A stretch of DNA of 64,000 nt from Hydrangea macrophylla (GCA_033977485.1 CM066984.1:28997501-29061500), one strand, 5' to 3'. Shown: positions 1 to 11,865, counted from the first letter of the stretch. Program-made: numbers and translations. Notes: a model not told the origin generated them from the letters alone.

Positions 1-509
1 ATTAGATACAAAGGAGTAAGCAGAATCGTCTTTCATTTCATTCTTGACAGGTGAAGTGGTTACATTGGACAGTGGTGGGCTTACAGCAGCCGACTCTGGT
101 ACAGACTCGATAATTGGCAGTACAGACTCTGGGGGAACAGGGGATAGGGAGACACAGACAGATGACTCTACAGCCTGGTTGCTCAGACCCTCCTCAGTTG
201 GCTTGATCTGATCATCTTGGCTCTCGGCCCTCTTTTCTTCCTTCTTTTCAGCGAATTCTTCCCACATTTTCTCGATGGCTTCAGTGTCCAGGTACTTGAA
301 CCAGTCTTCCTCCGGGGTTTTCACAACTTCTTCGGGATAGAATGGATCTTGATAGGGAGGCCTTTCACAGTCAGCAAAGATTTCCAACCCGGGGTGCCTT
401 TTTCCAGTGGCCTGATGGACCCAGGGTTCAGGGAACCCAAAGTAGGGGAAATCATCCCCTTCTTTGATGAATTGCCCATTCAAGGTTTTGCAGTATGGTG
501 GGAGACCCT
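1..509 (-). pseudogene. Linker between protease and reverse transcriptase of element E
   Basis: The minus strand remains largely open in a shifted frame and encodes an acidic, serine- and glutamate-rich segment with no domain I recognise. By position it is the spacer leading to reverse transcriptase, which would begin left of the window. Confidence 0.5.
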
Positions 510-1705
510 TTACCCTTTTCTTCCATGGCCTCTATAGCTCGACGTCTTCTTCAGTGGGCTTGTACCCAACCCAAAAGTGCCTTGTTGCCCTTTGATCTGA
601 GGGAACTCACGAATCCCTTGCTGGCGTCGGCCCAATCCCATTCCGGGGAAGTAGTTCATTTTGCGGATAATGTTGACAACTGCGGAGTGGATCTCGGGGA
701 ACCTGTCTTCATCATTGATCATATGGACTTCTTCCATGAAGAATCCCCCGATTGCTCCTTCTTCTAGCCCATGTATTTGGATTTCGAAAATGGGAGCGTA
801 GTTTGGGAAAGCTTCATTACCCCAACTATTACCAAGGATGATTTTCACTTCCTTCTCATGAATGTACTTGATCATTTGATGCACAATGGATGATACGGCT
901 TTGTTGATATGCAGCCAAGGCCTCCCGATCAGCAAGTTGAACGAGGCAGGTATGTCCATGACTTGAAAGATTTCAGTGCTTACCAAAGATCCTACCCGGA
1001 TTTGTAGAGACATAGTTTCCATCACATTCCTCTTGGTGTTATCGTAGGCCCTCATGGATTGCACAGATGGCGTGATGTCAAGGACATCGACCCCCAAGGC
1101 GGTGGAGTCCTTAGGGCACAAACATTTAAGGCAGAACCCGTATCGACCAGACAAAATGGCACCTGTTGTCCCTTACATCCAACAGTGATGTACAGTGCTT
1201 TGTTATGCGCAGATCCTTGTGGTGGCAGGTCTTCATCAAAAAATGTAATGATTGGGTCAGGGGTAAGTGTGCCCAAGAAAGCCACCATGTCTTCTGGTGC
1301 GGCGTCAATGGGGACTTCAATTCCAGCCAAGGCATTCAACACGGCTTGCTTATGCTTGTAGGATGTTACCATGATGTCCCACATCGAGAGATGTGCTTGG
1401 GGTTTCTTTAGTTGTTTTATCAACTCATTATCTTCTTTGATGATCTCATCCATCTTACCCTTTCCCTTGTCTTTAACCGAACCTTTCTCGATAGCTTCAA
1501 TAGTAGGCTGCAGAGGCTGGTAATGACGGCCCGATCTAGTCAGCTGACCAATCTCGACAGGAGTAGGCCCTTCTACGAACCAATCACAATCCGCTCTCAC
1601 AAATGGTTTCTCGGGCTCGTCCCAGATAGAAGCATCACTTTTATTATTGGGATCATACCATTTGAGGTCTACCACCCCTAGATCATGCTTTTCCAGAAAG
1701 AACAA
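510..1705 (-). pseudogene. Protease and G-patch region of element E (frameshifted)
   Basis: Two overlapping frames (1705-1052, then 1154-510). The first ends with an aspartic-protease active site, VDTGSALNV, where Asp-Thr-Gly carries the catalytic Asp that would cut the polyprotein. The second frame carries the rest of the fold, including LIGRPWLH, and then a G-patch-like glycine motif, FPGMGLGRRQQG. G-patches after the protease are known in plant Tat/Ogre-type polyproteins. The switch of frame near 1052-1154 breaks the protein. Confidence 0.75.
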
Positions 1706-1729
1706 GTCTTACTCATCGTCTAGCTGTTG

Positions 1730-3178
1730 CTACCACTCGTCATTCTCCCCTTCGATCAGGTGAATTCTTGCAGAGTCCGGGATGATAATGAGGGGTAAGG
1801 ATTGTCCTAGGGGGGTGATATAGATAGCAGGGTTGGAGGATACAGGGTTGGACTCGATGAGGCTGACATTTTGGTGGTTTGGTAGAGGATTTTGAGTGAT
1901 ATGAGGCTGCTTTGAAGGCGGCTCAATGATATTCTGGTCAATGAGGTCTTGGATATCATGGCAGAGGCGCATGCAATCATCGGTGTTGTGGACAGGGGCT
2001 TGGTGGTAGGTACATCGTTTGGACATATCGCAGTTAGGCGGGGGCGGGGTGTTTCGAGGCTGGAGTAGTTGGAGATGGCCCTTTTTGAGGAGGCGGTCTA
2101 AGGCTGAGAAGAGAGAGATTTCTAACTTGGCAAAGTTGCGAGGGGGCTTTTTCTGGAAAGGGCGACTGGAGGAATTTGCCTGGTTAGAGGGTTGGTATAG
2201 CCTAGGAGGGTACGCCATGGGTTGGCTGCTAAGGGCATTGACATCCGGGGGATTCCGGGAGTAGTTGGGCCTTCTTGACTGACTCGGAGGCTCTTCCTTT
2301 TTCATCTTTCCTTCTCTGATAGCGTCTTCAATTCGACTTCCAACTTCAAATAACTCCTCAAAGGTGGATATGGACTAGTAGAACAATTTCTCATGATAGA
2401 GTGGCTGCAGATTTCGGATTAGCATTCTCACTTGTTCCTTCTCAATCAGCTGGTGGGTCATTTGGGCTACCTTGTTCCTCCATCTGCTCAGAAATGCAGC
2501 GAAGGATTCATTGTTGTTCTGCCGGGTTGTTTCCAAATCCCTGATAGTGACATCCAGCTCTTGATTGTAGGAGTAGTGATCGATGAAGACTCGAACAATG
2601 TCTTCCCATGTCCGGGTATTGGAGGCTTCCAAGGTTAGGAACCATGATAGTGCAGACTTTGCAAGAGTTTGTGGGAACAACATCGCAATGTGCTCGTGGG
2701 TACAACCCATGGACTGGAAGATACTCATGCATAGCTTCACATGACTTTTTGGATTCACAGTTCCGTCAAAACGGTCGATTGCAGGCATCTTGAAATTCTC
2801 TGGCAGTTTTAACTTAACAGGCTCAAAGAGGCCTTCCAGGTCTAACATGTAATCATCGACCCCTTTGCTTTTCCTCAGTACACTTTCCAGCTTGTCAACC
2901 TTATCCATTTTCTCTTGGAGCTTCTTTTCATATGCAAATGGTGGGAGCCCTTGAAGCCAGTCTTCCTCCCCATTATTCTCATGTGGGGGTGGTTCAAACC
3001 CCTGTGGTGGAAACCCAGGTGGAGGTTGCGGCCGCTGCTGCTTCAATTCTTCCATGAACTTTAGAACTTGGGCTAGGCTGTCAGACTGTTGGCTTATGGT
3101 TGTTCCCAACTCGGTAACCTTATTTTTTAACTCTTCTCGATTCATGCTGAAGTAGGCTATCGGACTGATTCTGACCAA
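1730..3178 (-). pseudogene. gag of element E (broken)
   Basis: Structural Gag protein, which assembles the intracellular particle that packages element RNA. The 267-codon part (3178 to 2375) starts at a methionine and has a coiled-coil-like N terminus, a proline-rich stretch near residues 50-70, and then the retrotransposon-gag fold with signatures such as IDRFDGTVNPKSH and FLTLEASNTRTWEDIVRVF. It stops at 2375 with a TAG. A further frame (2305 to 1730) carries on with a serine/proline-rich linker and a CDMSKRCTYHQAPVHNTDDC segment that resembles a divergent zinc knuckle. The reading frame changes between the two parts, so Gag is not continuous in this copy. The order on the minus strand (gag, then protease) fits element E. 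Confidence 0.75.
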
Positions 3179-4408
3179 ACGATTATCTGAACTCCTGACC
3201 CACGACGAGGATCCTGGCTGCTGACCTTGGGAATCTATACTGACCTGACAGATTTCGAGAGAAGGAGTGCATCAGATCCCGATAGTGACGACTTCAGACA
3301 GACAAAGACAGTGATGTGGACTGACTCGAGACAGTGTGTGCAGATTGATGGGAATGGTGCATGCATGTGAGACAAGCATGCGGATGTAGGTCCTAATCTA
3401 TATGCTGCTCCTATTTCTAATAGATAGCAGTTAAACAAATAAGGTCCTAACCATATAGAGTGTGCCAATCTTACTTTCTAGTACGATCACCAAGGGATAA
3501 CAGGGGTTTCCAGGTTTTTATAAAGGCTTCTAGGAGAGACTGGACATTTTCGGTTGATTTGGACAGAGTTTCTGGGAGAAACTGGGATATCCGGACACAG
3601 TTTCTAGTATTTTTGGGAAATTTGAGCAGGGTTTCTGGGAAAAACTGGTTAATACAATTATATATGAGATATCTGGACAGAGTTTCTGGGAGAAACTGGT
3701 TAATACGGTTATATCTGGGATATCTGGGCATAATTTCTGGGAGAAACTGGTTAATACGGTTATATCTGGGATATCTGGGCAGAATTTCTGGGAAAAATTG
3801 GTTAATACGGTGATAGTGATCGTACTTTCTAGAAGGTTTTCATACTCCTATGTCTTAGGACCGACAAACAAGGTTTGCGGTGTATATCTTTGTGAGCATG
3901 GAGCAGACATCCTTGTCATGGTGGCTAGGCAGGTCAACTCAATGTGATCACATGTGAGTGATTGCCTTGGGGATCATAAGAAAGAGGTTCTGTTCGATGC
4001 CACATAAGCGTCTACACCGCTCAGGTAATCCCATCAGGGCATACAACAGTTATATCATATTGTCCTATCTAAAAAGATAAATGAACAGTCCTATGAAAGG
4101 TTCTACAGGAATCTATATGCAAAGGCTGGGTTTAGTCAAAGAGGGTCCGTTGACGAGAGTTCCAATATACCGTCAGGGAGACAGTACAGAGGTTTTTACT
4201 CTTTTTGATATACCTTGGAAGGTACAGTATTAACGGTGACTTGTGCCCTGGCACAGCAAGACCTGAACAATGTCAGCGCCGCGTTTCAGACACAGTCGGA
4301 GGGAAAATGCAAGAGTGCAATGCGGTGAACCAGACACAGTAAAAAGATGATTTTAAGGATGCTTCTTATGAGTCAAACCTCTGTATTATTTTGTTTTGGA
4401 AATAAAAA
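3179..4408 (-). other. Untranslated leader of element E
   Basis: About 1.2 kb separates the primer-binding site from gag. I see no protein of recognisable family here. It contains the 51-bp tandem repeat at 3569-3830. Long leaders, sometimes with an extra ORF, are typical of Ogre-like elements, but no convincing extra ORF is open here. Confidence 0.6.
3569..3830. repeat. 51-bp tandem repeat in the leader of element E
   Basis: Successive TTTCTGGG starts at 3632, 3683, 3734 and 3785 give an exact 51-bp period, with a more diverged copy from 3569. Because 51 is divisible by three, the unit also reads as a 17-residue repeat in an open frame at 3460-3813. That frame is antisense to the element and is probably not a gene. 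Confidence 0.85.
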
Positions 4409-4426
4409 TCCCCAGCAGAGTCGCTA
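4409..4426 (-). other. Primer-binding site of element E (tRNA-Arg type)
   Basis: The minus strand reads TAGCGACTCTGCTGGGGA, one base away from the TGGCGACTCTGCTGGGGA form that follows Ogre/Tat LTRs and pairs with the 3' end of tRNA-Arg. It lies three bases inside the LTR end. Confidence 0.75.
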
Positions 4427-6634
4427 GATTGTGGATACCGGGATTCCACCACGTTTCTTATGCTTTCATTTGAAATTGATTTGGATTAAAGAAAGAAAAG
4501 GAAAGGCCTGTTGAAAACAGATACAGAGTTGCCACTTGGTCTTTAAGGAACTAAGAAACCTAATTTGACTCACCCAAATGGATAAAGGGCACCGACCCTT
4601 CATAACCAAAGAACTTGGTTCGGGGTTTTGGTACGAGAGAGGAAGGAGCCTTTGTCGCGACTAAAACACCCTCAACTCGTCCCGTCTCTCGACGGGCCTC
4701 AATTAGCATCCAAATAATCATCTTATACTATGTATGGTTCGACAATTAATACTATGATAGTATATTACATCACATAAGAAAATTTGAAATGGAAGATCAA
4801 AAGATAAGATATCATTCATAAGATCTACGCCAAATATCACACAATGTAAAGTGAAAGATCACACAAACAAACCAAGGAAAAATCGTCTAATCATATATCA
4901 AATAATCAAGACTTCCTAATCTAAAGAGGGACATGAATTGTTCTGGAAACAAATAAATAAAGAAATTAAAATATGCTTAGCAAGCTAGTATGATGCATGT
5001 TAATCTATGAGAAAAGAAGATCTCTCAATCCCCGGGACGGATGAGAAAGGAGGATTAGATCGAGGGGAAGCATGAATGTGTGATCATGATCATTCCTTAT
5101 AATCTTCTTAGATTAGGACTCGCAAAAGCCCCAAATCTTGCATGAATTCAATGTATGATCCTAAAATGTGCAAAGATTGTAGTGTGTTTGTGTACATGAA
5201 CTTTTTAAAGTGACTTAAAAGTCTAAAGAATGAATGAATGTATGAATGAAATCATCATGGGATATGTACAAATGTAGTATGAACTACTTCCTAAGATATG
5301 AACTAATTTGGAATGCATATAAGCATCAAATCAAAGAATGAAAGTTAAAATGTGCTTGCTGTGAATAGTGGACAGAACAGTAACTAGAACTTTTGAAAAT
5401 TGAAAAAAGGGGTTAGGAATGTTTTCAATGCATGATTTTTATGGAGATCTTCCTTATTGTGTCTATAACACAACCCAGAAAGCCAATCTATAATAACTAT
5501 TACAGATTGAGAGAAATCATATGAACAATAGAGGTCACTCAGAAACAGAGTCCGTACTGTTGACTGAAATGTTGAAAAATCTTAGAAAATACAAAACAAA
5601 TGATCTAGAGCCCATTTTATATAGAAAGTTCCCTAAGACATTGAAGTGTAAGGGAAAAATAAGTTAGGACCACACCATTTGGAAAAGTTTTCTGAAAAAG
5701 AAGTTGGAAGTAGACCAAGCTGCTGTGACAGCAAAGACAGAATATCTGGAGAGAATGTTTGGGTCCAAATGGACCATTTCCAAGTATTTCCAAGTGAAAC
5801 CTAAAATCATGAGTGTTCTATAATGAGTTAGGAAGACTTTCCAAGTGCCCTTGCATCCATACATTGAGTATTGAGTTCTAGAAAAATCTTTGAACTCAGA
5901 TCACTCACTGTTTTGACTCACTGTTTTGGAGATTTTTAGAAAAACTAGAGTTTTCTTTCTTTGGATCAAAATGAGGGGTTTCAAGAGGGGTTTTGAAGTA
6001 GATGTTTTGAAAGCATATTTTAAATACCCAATAAAGATTATAGCCACTTAAAATGTCAACATCAAACTCATCATCAAGAGCCTCCAAGATTGTTGGAGAG
6101 ATTTATTTTCATTTGAACATAACTTCAAAGATACCTTGGAGGTATTGAAGTTATGATCATCATCTATCAAACATGTTTTTGAGGTCAAGAGCTACTATCC
6201 ATAAGGATTCACTCACCTCAAACTTCATGTCATCATCTAGATGATGATGAACTAGTAAGTAAATAAAGAAAAATAAAAAAGAAATGAGGTAAGAAGAGAT
6301 GAACATTGTATAAACAAGTAAGTAGATAATGATCAATAGATGATATTCATGATGTATTGAACTTGTAGTTTGGTGTTTCACTCATATATGATGACATTGG
6401 ACATGAAAGAAGCTTCATCTTTCTTAAATGCTCACTAAAATGGTGGTTGGGTGTATTGAATGTTGAAGTAAATAGGAGTAATGAAGTAAAAACAATGTTT
6501 AGAACTCACTTTTGTTTTGAAAATCAAAGAAGAAAGCTTCTTTTCTCTCTATTCTAACCTTATCTCTACAACTTTCTCTCCCAAACTTTTCAAAGCTTAC
6601 ATTTGACACCCCCAAAATGAAGAGCAATGGGGGG

Positions 6635-6642
6635 TTTATATA
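6635..6642 (-). promoter_or_regulatory. TATA box in the LTR of element E
   Basis: TATATAAA on the minus strand, followed by CCCCCCATTG. It lies about 150-215 bases downstream, in transcription direction, of the CCGCGG motif cluster. This is the best candidate core promoter of the LTR. Confidence 0.55.
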
Positions 6643-6794
6643 GGCCAATTTGGGGTGGTTTTGGGGTTTTAGAAGTGTTCTCATTGGCTCCAAACATCTA
6701 TGAACATAGAACTACGTCGTTTTGGTTTTCAATTAAGCAAAATGAACCCCCAAGAAAAATTACAAAAATACACTATTCTGGAGGAGAGTGCTGT

Positions 6795-6850
6795 GGCGGC
6801 ACTAGGCCAATACCGCGGCGGCACTGGGCCTGTGCCGCGGTGGCACTGCT
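6795..6850 (-). repeat. CCGCGG/GGCACT motif array in the U3 of element E
   Basis: Three copies of a 22-bp unit, with GGCACT at 6798, 6820 and 6842, flanked by CCGCGG palindromes. It is strikingly GC-rich inside an AT-rich LTR and sits upstream of the TATA box. The function is unknown; see the finding on LTR motif arrays. Confidence 0.7.
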
Positions 6851-7365
6851 CCTCAATCGTCTGGATAATCCTGTTTAGGCCCCCAGAGGTTCCGGTATTC
6901 GCGAAAAGGCCCTATTTCGTCCAAAATTCACAGAAAATGCATACGAACTCCAAATTGAGGTTGTCATATACCGTTGAAAAGGTAATGGAGTCTATTTTAC
7001 ATAAAAAAAATAAACTGGGGATAGGTCACTTTAAAAAGTTTTGCGGTATTTGCGATAAAGGCCGATTTGATCGCCTTTTCTGCCTTCAGAAATTTATAAT
7101 AAACTTGTTTTAAATCCAAAAATTATGTGCGATATACCGTTGGAAATCTATTGGACTCTAGTATCCATGAAAAATATTTGAAAATTGTTATGGCACTCCG
7201 GTTCTAAAGTCTAATTCTGGTCAAACTGGTCAAACCTGGGATTCCCGGGAAGTTTTGGAAACCCCCGAGAGTTCCCAGGAGCTGACGTTTTCGCTCGATT
7301 TTCTTTTAAAACTCATTTTAATACTTTTCACATGATCTAGAATGATTCCAAAAAAATTAGACGAT

Positions 7366-7425
7366 TTCGGTCAAACTTGGTCAAATCTCGGTCAAACCTG
7401 GTCAAACCTTGGTCAAACCGATCAA
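7366..7425. repeat. GGTCAAAC short tandem repeats in the LTR of element E
   Basis: About five imperfect copies of a GGTCAAACTTGG-like 12-bp unit lie near the transcription-upstream end of the LTR. A looser copy occurs near 7218. Confidence 0.7.
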
Positions 7426-7715
7426 CGGAGACTTTCCTGGAAATTCCAGGACTTCCAGGGGTCTCTGGGAGCTGAAGATTTCATCCGACTCTACTTAGAA
7501 ACTCATTTTCTTGCTTTTCTTACAACATAGCATGTTTCTAGAACTTTTGGTCCAAATCTGGGAGCTTTCGGGCTTTTAGGGGCATTTTGGTCATTCTGAG
7601 CATTCTGAGAGATAGAACTGACTTCCAGGAGTCCTTTTGAGTCTTTTACGATCATTGTGAACCACCAAGCTATGGGTCTCCTAAATCTGATAGCCGACAA
7701 AATGGGGTGTCTACA

Positions 7716-7864
7716 GAGGCAAAGAGTGTTCATTCAATAAAGTTCTTGCCATCTCTTGAAGTGATCTATTTTTCCTTTTAACAACACCATTTTATTGAAG
7801 AGTTCTTAGTCCTGAAAAGTTATGTCCAAAACTATTTTCATCACAAAAATTTGAAATATCTTTG
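7716..7864 (-). pseudogene. Integrase fragment of element B
   Basis: The minus strand encodes copia integrase core sequence ending in NGVVKRKNRSLQEMART, close to the usual NGVVERKNR block that holds the catalytic Glu of the DDE triad. In this copy the Glu position reads Lys and there is a stop just before it. The upstream half of the same domain (SDRGIEF, with the second catalytic Asp) is at 17823-17870. The two halves are separated by element C. Confidence 0.85.
7860..7864. other. Left target duplication of element C
   Basis: CTTTG, identical to 17818-17822, which flanks the 3' LTR. Confidence 0.9.
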
Positions 7865-8825
7865 TGTTGGGTTTGTGCCCTCAAACATTACTTTATGTAT
7901 TAGACATTGGCATTTAATAAATGGATATCAGCTTTACATTTCATTATGTATGTTTCTTTCATGAGATGATTGTTAATCCTTAAGTATCCTAGTAAGTAAT
8001 TCGTGTATGTATGAGATACATATAAGTGAGATACGAATTACTATTCTTTGATACTTAGAACTTGTCACAGTGGATGATGAGACAGGATATCTCATCAGGT
8101 TTACACTATAGCATGATTAACTACCATTAGATGGAGTGATGAATTTCAATCACTAGAGTTTAGCTCTTAGTTAATATGCTAGTGCTTATAGTGCATTGAC
8201 GGACCTGAGCTTTCCTATTGACACTCAACACTGTCAACACTCAATAGGAACTCAAAACTTGTATAAGTTACGTGTTCTCAATCTTGAGGCGATTATGAAC
8301 ATAGACTGTGGATATGGCTGCTTTGACTTACCAATCAGTGAGGTCTATAGAAGATCAATACCTAGGTATCTTGGGTATGTCATTGTTCATTGGGTTGTGA
8401 AAATATATTGTCAAGATAGAATCTACCCTCTGATAAAGAATAAGCATTCCCTTGAGAATGTCACCAAGTTGATTACTGAGAACTGCAGTCTTATTGATAA
8501 GTAGTTATCAACATGTTTGGTAATCATGAGAGGTGAATGAGACTTAAGGAATTCAAGAAGTAATCATGATTCAGGTTGATAGTAACAGTTATCCGACTAC
8601 CTAGTACACCATACAAGTCTAGTTATCGTTTTGGATATGTTCTTTTGCGTTGGAGTTCAGTTATTGTTTTATAGTGGAGTAAACGATCTGTTGGTTAGTT
8701 TGCTGATTAAAGAGTTTGATCATAGTAATTAACTACTGGTCTGAGCCAACAATAAAGAGCCTAGGGGTCCCACTTTTAGCTCCACTAGGATGCTTGGAAA
8801 GGCACATGAGGATCTTGTCAAGGCA

Positions 8826-8940
8826 TGTTCGATCGATCGAAGTTTGTTCGATCGATCGGAGTCATGGCAGGTTCGATCGCTTGAACCTGGTTCGATCGAT
8901 CAATGACACTTTGATCAGTCGAACGTTAGGTCAGTTATGG
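8826..8940. repeat. TTCGATCGATCGAA array in the U3 of element C (5' LTR)
   Basis: Five or six imperfect copies of CGATCGATCG or CGATCG(C/G)TTGAA are spaced about 20 bases apart and end a few bases before TATAAATA. The same array is at 17316-17432 in the 3' LTR. An apparent ORF across it (repeating Ser-Ile-Asp-Arg and Phe-Asp-Arg) is only a translation of the motif. Confidence 0.85.
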
Positions 8941-8944
8941 GAAT

Positions 8945-8952
8945 CTATAAAT
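8945..8952 (+). promoter_or_regulatory. TATA box in the 5' LTR of element C
   Basis: TATAAATA directly downstream of the CGATCG array. The 3' LTR has the same box at 17455-17462. Confidence 0.6.
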
Positions 8953-9311
8953 AGGGCAGCTGCGTTCTGGAAAAGGAGTTCGTCATTTTTATTAACTAGA
9001 AGCTGCAGATACTGTTTTAGAGTCCCAAACCTACTCCTTCCTTTCTATTAGAGATCCCACCATCTCTAGTCTCTCCGGGAAGTATCCGCAGGAGACATAA
9101 GGGTGAAGAACCCCTAGTGGAGGCTGCTGCATCACCAAGGAAGAAGAAAATCAGAATTGGGTTCAAGATCTAAGGTATATTTTTTATCCCCGCTGGTTAG
9201 TACGCATTTATAGAATTGACAAGTAGTAAATCCTGGGCTACCAATAAGTTTTTGTAATTTTATGTTTTCTGTTGCACATTTAACTATTAAATTTAAACCA
9301 GTTTTCCTTCA

Positions 9312-11036
9312 ATTGAGATCAAAACCAGGCTTATTTGGATCTACAGATGTGTTTTGGAACACTAGTTTTGATTTGCATGCTGATTTTAGGACTGCTATCG
9401 AAACTGCATCGTCACAAATCTGTTTCTTCAGTGTTTACACAGCAGAATACAAATCTGTGATTGCATTAGATGCATGATGGATTTGATTGATTGAAGTAGT
9501 CTCGATCAATCGAACTTCGTCTGTTCTCAAGCGATCGAACTAGTTTTGAGCGATCAAACTTTGGTTCTGTTCGATCGATCGAATGGTGTTCAATTGATCG
9601 AGAGTGGTTCTCTGTCCAGGTGTTCAGTTTATAGTTTTAAAGATTTTCAGATGTGTACTTTAAAATTTTAAATTATTTTGTAAAGATTTTCAAACCTTTC
9701 TGTGAAATTGAAAGTTCAATCGATTGAACTATGTTCAATCGATCGAAGGTTCAATTGATCTAACCTTTGTCGATCGATCGAAGTGTGACAAAGAAGTGAG
9801 ATGCTGTTTTGAGTTCTAATTCAGTGCATAAAGAGTTTATGTACTGTGTGAATCAATTAAGGGTTCCAATAGTTACACATATTTGTTATATATGCATGGG
9901 TGTGCGTACGACTAACCCTTTTGTAGCAGAGTTAGTCCCCTATCTCCCATGACACCAAGATCAAAGTTTTAATTTTGTATTAAGATGTTTGTGATTCGTG
10001 GATGATTGTAAATTGTATTTATTGTTAGTTTTGTTTTAAGGCATGTGTAAAGGGCACTGTGACTTCAATCCTACGAAAAGGAAAGTCGCACCTGTTTTCC
10101 TAGCCTTCTTTATTTTATTGTTGTTAATTTCTATTTCTAGATAAATTGTAAGTTTTGAAAGAAGCATATGAGCAATTTAATAGAATTAGAATATACATGA
10201 AGATGGAAGAGCGAGCCGTTATCCATGAAGATGGAGCTGGAGGCGATCAAACCAAGGAGGAGGTTCTATGGAGTAGAGCCATGGAAGATAGAGGCATATG
10301 AATGCCTTTGTTTCATTTTTAGTTTTTTGTTTTATGTGCTTGGTTGTGATTGGCATTTAATTATACTGTTACTACTTGCATGCATGTAAAACAAGTTTTC
10401 TAAATAAAATTCAAAAAATTGTTTTCAATGCATTAGCAAACATTAGATGTTTTATGGGTAATGTGTAGAAACAATTTTTCTTAAAAAGCAAAATCCTTAT
10501 TTACTAAAACTAGTGGGAAAGGGTCTTATTATAACACCCATGATCTTCCATTAACGGTTCATTGTAAGATGAGTAATGCATTCTGTGTCACCTCGCCAGG
10601 AGTGATCATTCCATACGGAGGGTACACTACTCATTGGTTACTAGACGTGAACTTCCTAAGGATAGGATCAATCAGACGTGTTAGAGGGTGACCACCACAC
10701 GGAGGCGCTACTTGAGGCGGTTGTGATTGGATCCTAGTTATTGCTAAACACTAGCTAAGCTATGGATAAGGGATCTCACATGGGGCATTACTCAGAAACT
10801 TAGAGATCAAATAGGCTCGGGAGTCATAACTTGTTTTGCAAGAGTTGCATAGCGGACAAGTCATGATTGATCGAAAGATTAAATATTGACCACCACACGG
10901 AGGCTTTATTCTTTCATTTCGATATTCCGACGACTTTGTTTTAAAATAAGAGTTTTAAGGATTCTTTTATTTCAAACTATCAAAATCTGGTATCCATATT
11001 TATTTTGTCTTTTGATTTTTTTTTCAGTAAATCATA
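9312..11036 (+). other. Leader of element C, no primer site recognised
   Basis: Sequence between the 5' LTR and gag, about 1.7 kb and unusually long for a copia element. I see no tRNA-iMet primer site (TGGTATCAGAGC) directly after the LTR. Two further CGATCG motif clusters lie at 9480-9610 and 9708-9785. A polypyrimidine tract ending TTTTTTTTCAG at 11017-11027, ten bases before the gag ATG, looks like a 3' splice site, so part of the leader may be an intron. No protein-coding content is recognisable. Confidence 0.6.
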
Positions 11037-11865
11037 ATGTCTGGATCTATATTTAGTCCACTTGCCACCATACTCACTCAAAACAAGTTAACTAGAAATA
11101 ACTAACAGAATGGAAATGAAACATTGATATCGTTTTAACTGCGGAAGATCACATATATGTCCTCACCACCCCATGCACTGAAGAACCTATAGCAAATGCT
11201 TCGACAGCTGCCAAACACGAGTTTGATAAATGGAAGAAGTCGAATGGAATGGCTCGTTGCTACATTCTGGCCTCAATGGCTGGTGTGTTGCAACACTAAT
11301 TCCAGTCGAATAATTCTGCCAGTGACATTATCGAATCCCTGAAAAAGATGTTTGGGGAGCATGGCAGGCCTGCCAGGCAGGTAGCTATGCAGAAGATAAT
11401 GAGTATAAAGATGTCAGAAGGGACACCAGTCAAAGAATATGTTTTAAAAATGATTGGTTATTTAAACGAGCTAGAGACCCTAGGTGCCAAAATCGATGCA
11501 CAGACCCAAGTTGATATGATCCTCAATATGTTGTCGCCATCATTCGCCCAATTTAAACTGAATTACAACATGAATAAAATGAACTTTTCAATAAGCGAAT
11601 TAATGAGTTCTTTATTGGTAGCGGAAGGGGTGATCAAACCTGGAGGAAACATTCTGAACGTTGAGAAAAGCTCTTCTTCTTCTCGATCAACTTCGAAAGG
11701 TAAGAAAGGAAAGAAGAAGGCTGGCACTGGTGGTCCAAGTGTTGGACCGGTCCCTAAGATTGCAAAATCTAAGGTAAAAGGTTAGGGCAAAGGGAAGGTG
11801 GGTGGCCGAAGCAAAGGAAAGTGTTTCCAATGCAGTGAGAAGGCCCACTAGAAGAGGAACTGTCC
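11037..11865 (+). pseudogene. gag of element C
   Basis: The start ATG at 11037 opens MSGSIFSPLATILTQNKLT, a typical copia Gag N terminus, and then meets stops near 11100. An open stretch of 145 codons (11348-11785) carries the UBN2-type gag domain (MFGEHGRPARQVAMQKI, LNMLSPSFAQFKLNYNMNK). It is followed by a lysine/glycine-rich tail and a zinc knuckle C-F-Q-C...H...C near 11822-11863 that contains an in-frame stop. Gag binds and packages element RNA. Broken in this copy. Confidence 0.8.

Larger units (their letters stand above)
1..7715 (-). mobile_element. Element E: Ogre/Tat-like Ty3/gypsy retrotransposon, 5' part
   Basis: Reading on the minus strand, a 3286-bp 5' LTR (7715 to 4430) is followed by a tRNA-Arg type primer-binding site, a repeat-bearing leader, gag, and an aspartic protease region with a G-patch-like motif. 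Reverse transcriptase, integrase and the 3' LTR must lie left of base 1. A very long LTR, an Arg primer and a G-patch are seen together in the plant Tat/Ogre lineage, which is why I assign it there. E is inserted into the integrase gene of element B. Its right target duplication should be the five bases 7716-7720 (GAGGC), but the matching copy is outside the window. Coding frames are broken by stops and frameshifts, so this copy is inactive. Confidence 0.85.
4430..7715 (-). repeat. 5' LTR of element E
   Basis: On the minus strand the LTR begins TGTAGACACCCC (complement of 7704-7715) and ends GGTATCCACA (complement of 4430-4439), three bases before the primer-binding site. It therefore has the standard TG...CA ends. 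It is 3286 bp, much longer than the other LTRs here. It holds a TATA box at 6635-6642, a GC-rich motif cluster at 6795-6850 and GGTCAAAC repeats near 7366-7425. Small ORFs inside it match nothing I recognise. The second LTR is not in the window, so the boundaries rest on the terminal motifs and on the resumption of element B at 7716. Confidence 0.8.
7865..9311 (+). repeat. 5' LTR of element C
   Basis: 1447 bp, TGTTGGGTTTGTG...TTCCTTCA. It contains a CGATCGATCG array (8826-8940) directly followed by TATAAATA (8945-8952). It is shorter than its 1503-bp partner at 16315, mainly by an internal deletion of about 37 bp. Confidence 0.92.

Noticed and set aside
3460..3813. Protein of 17-residue repeats in E
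   Set aside because: It is a 51-bp tandem repeat read on the strand opposite to the element, with no relatives I recognise.
8196..8504. Small ORF in the LTR of C as a gene
   Set aside because: It lies wholly in the LTR, and the matching frame is not kept in the other LTR.
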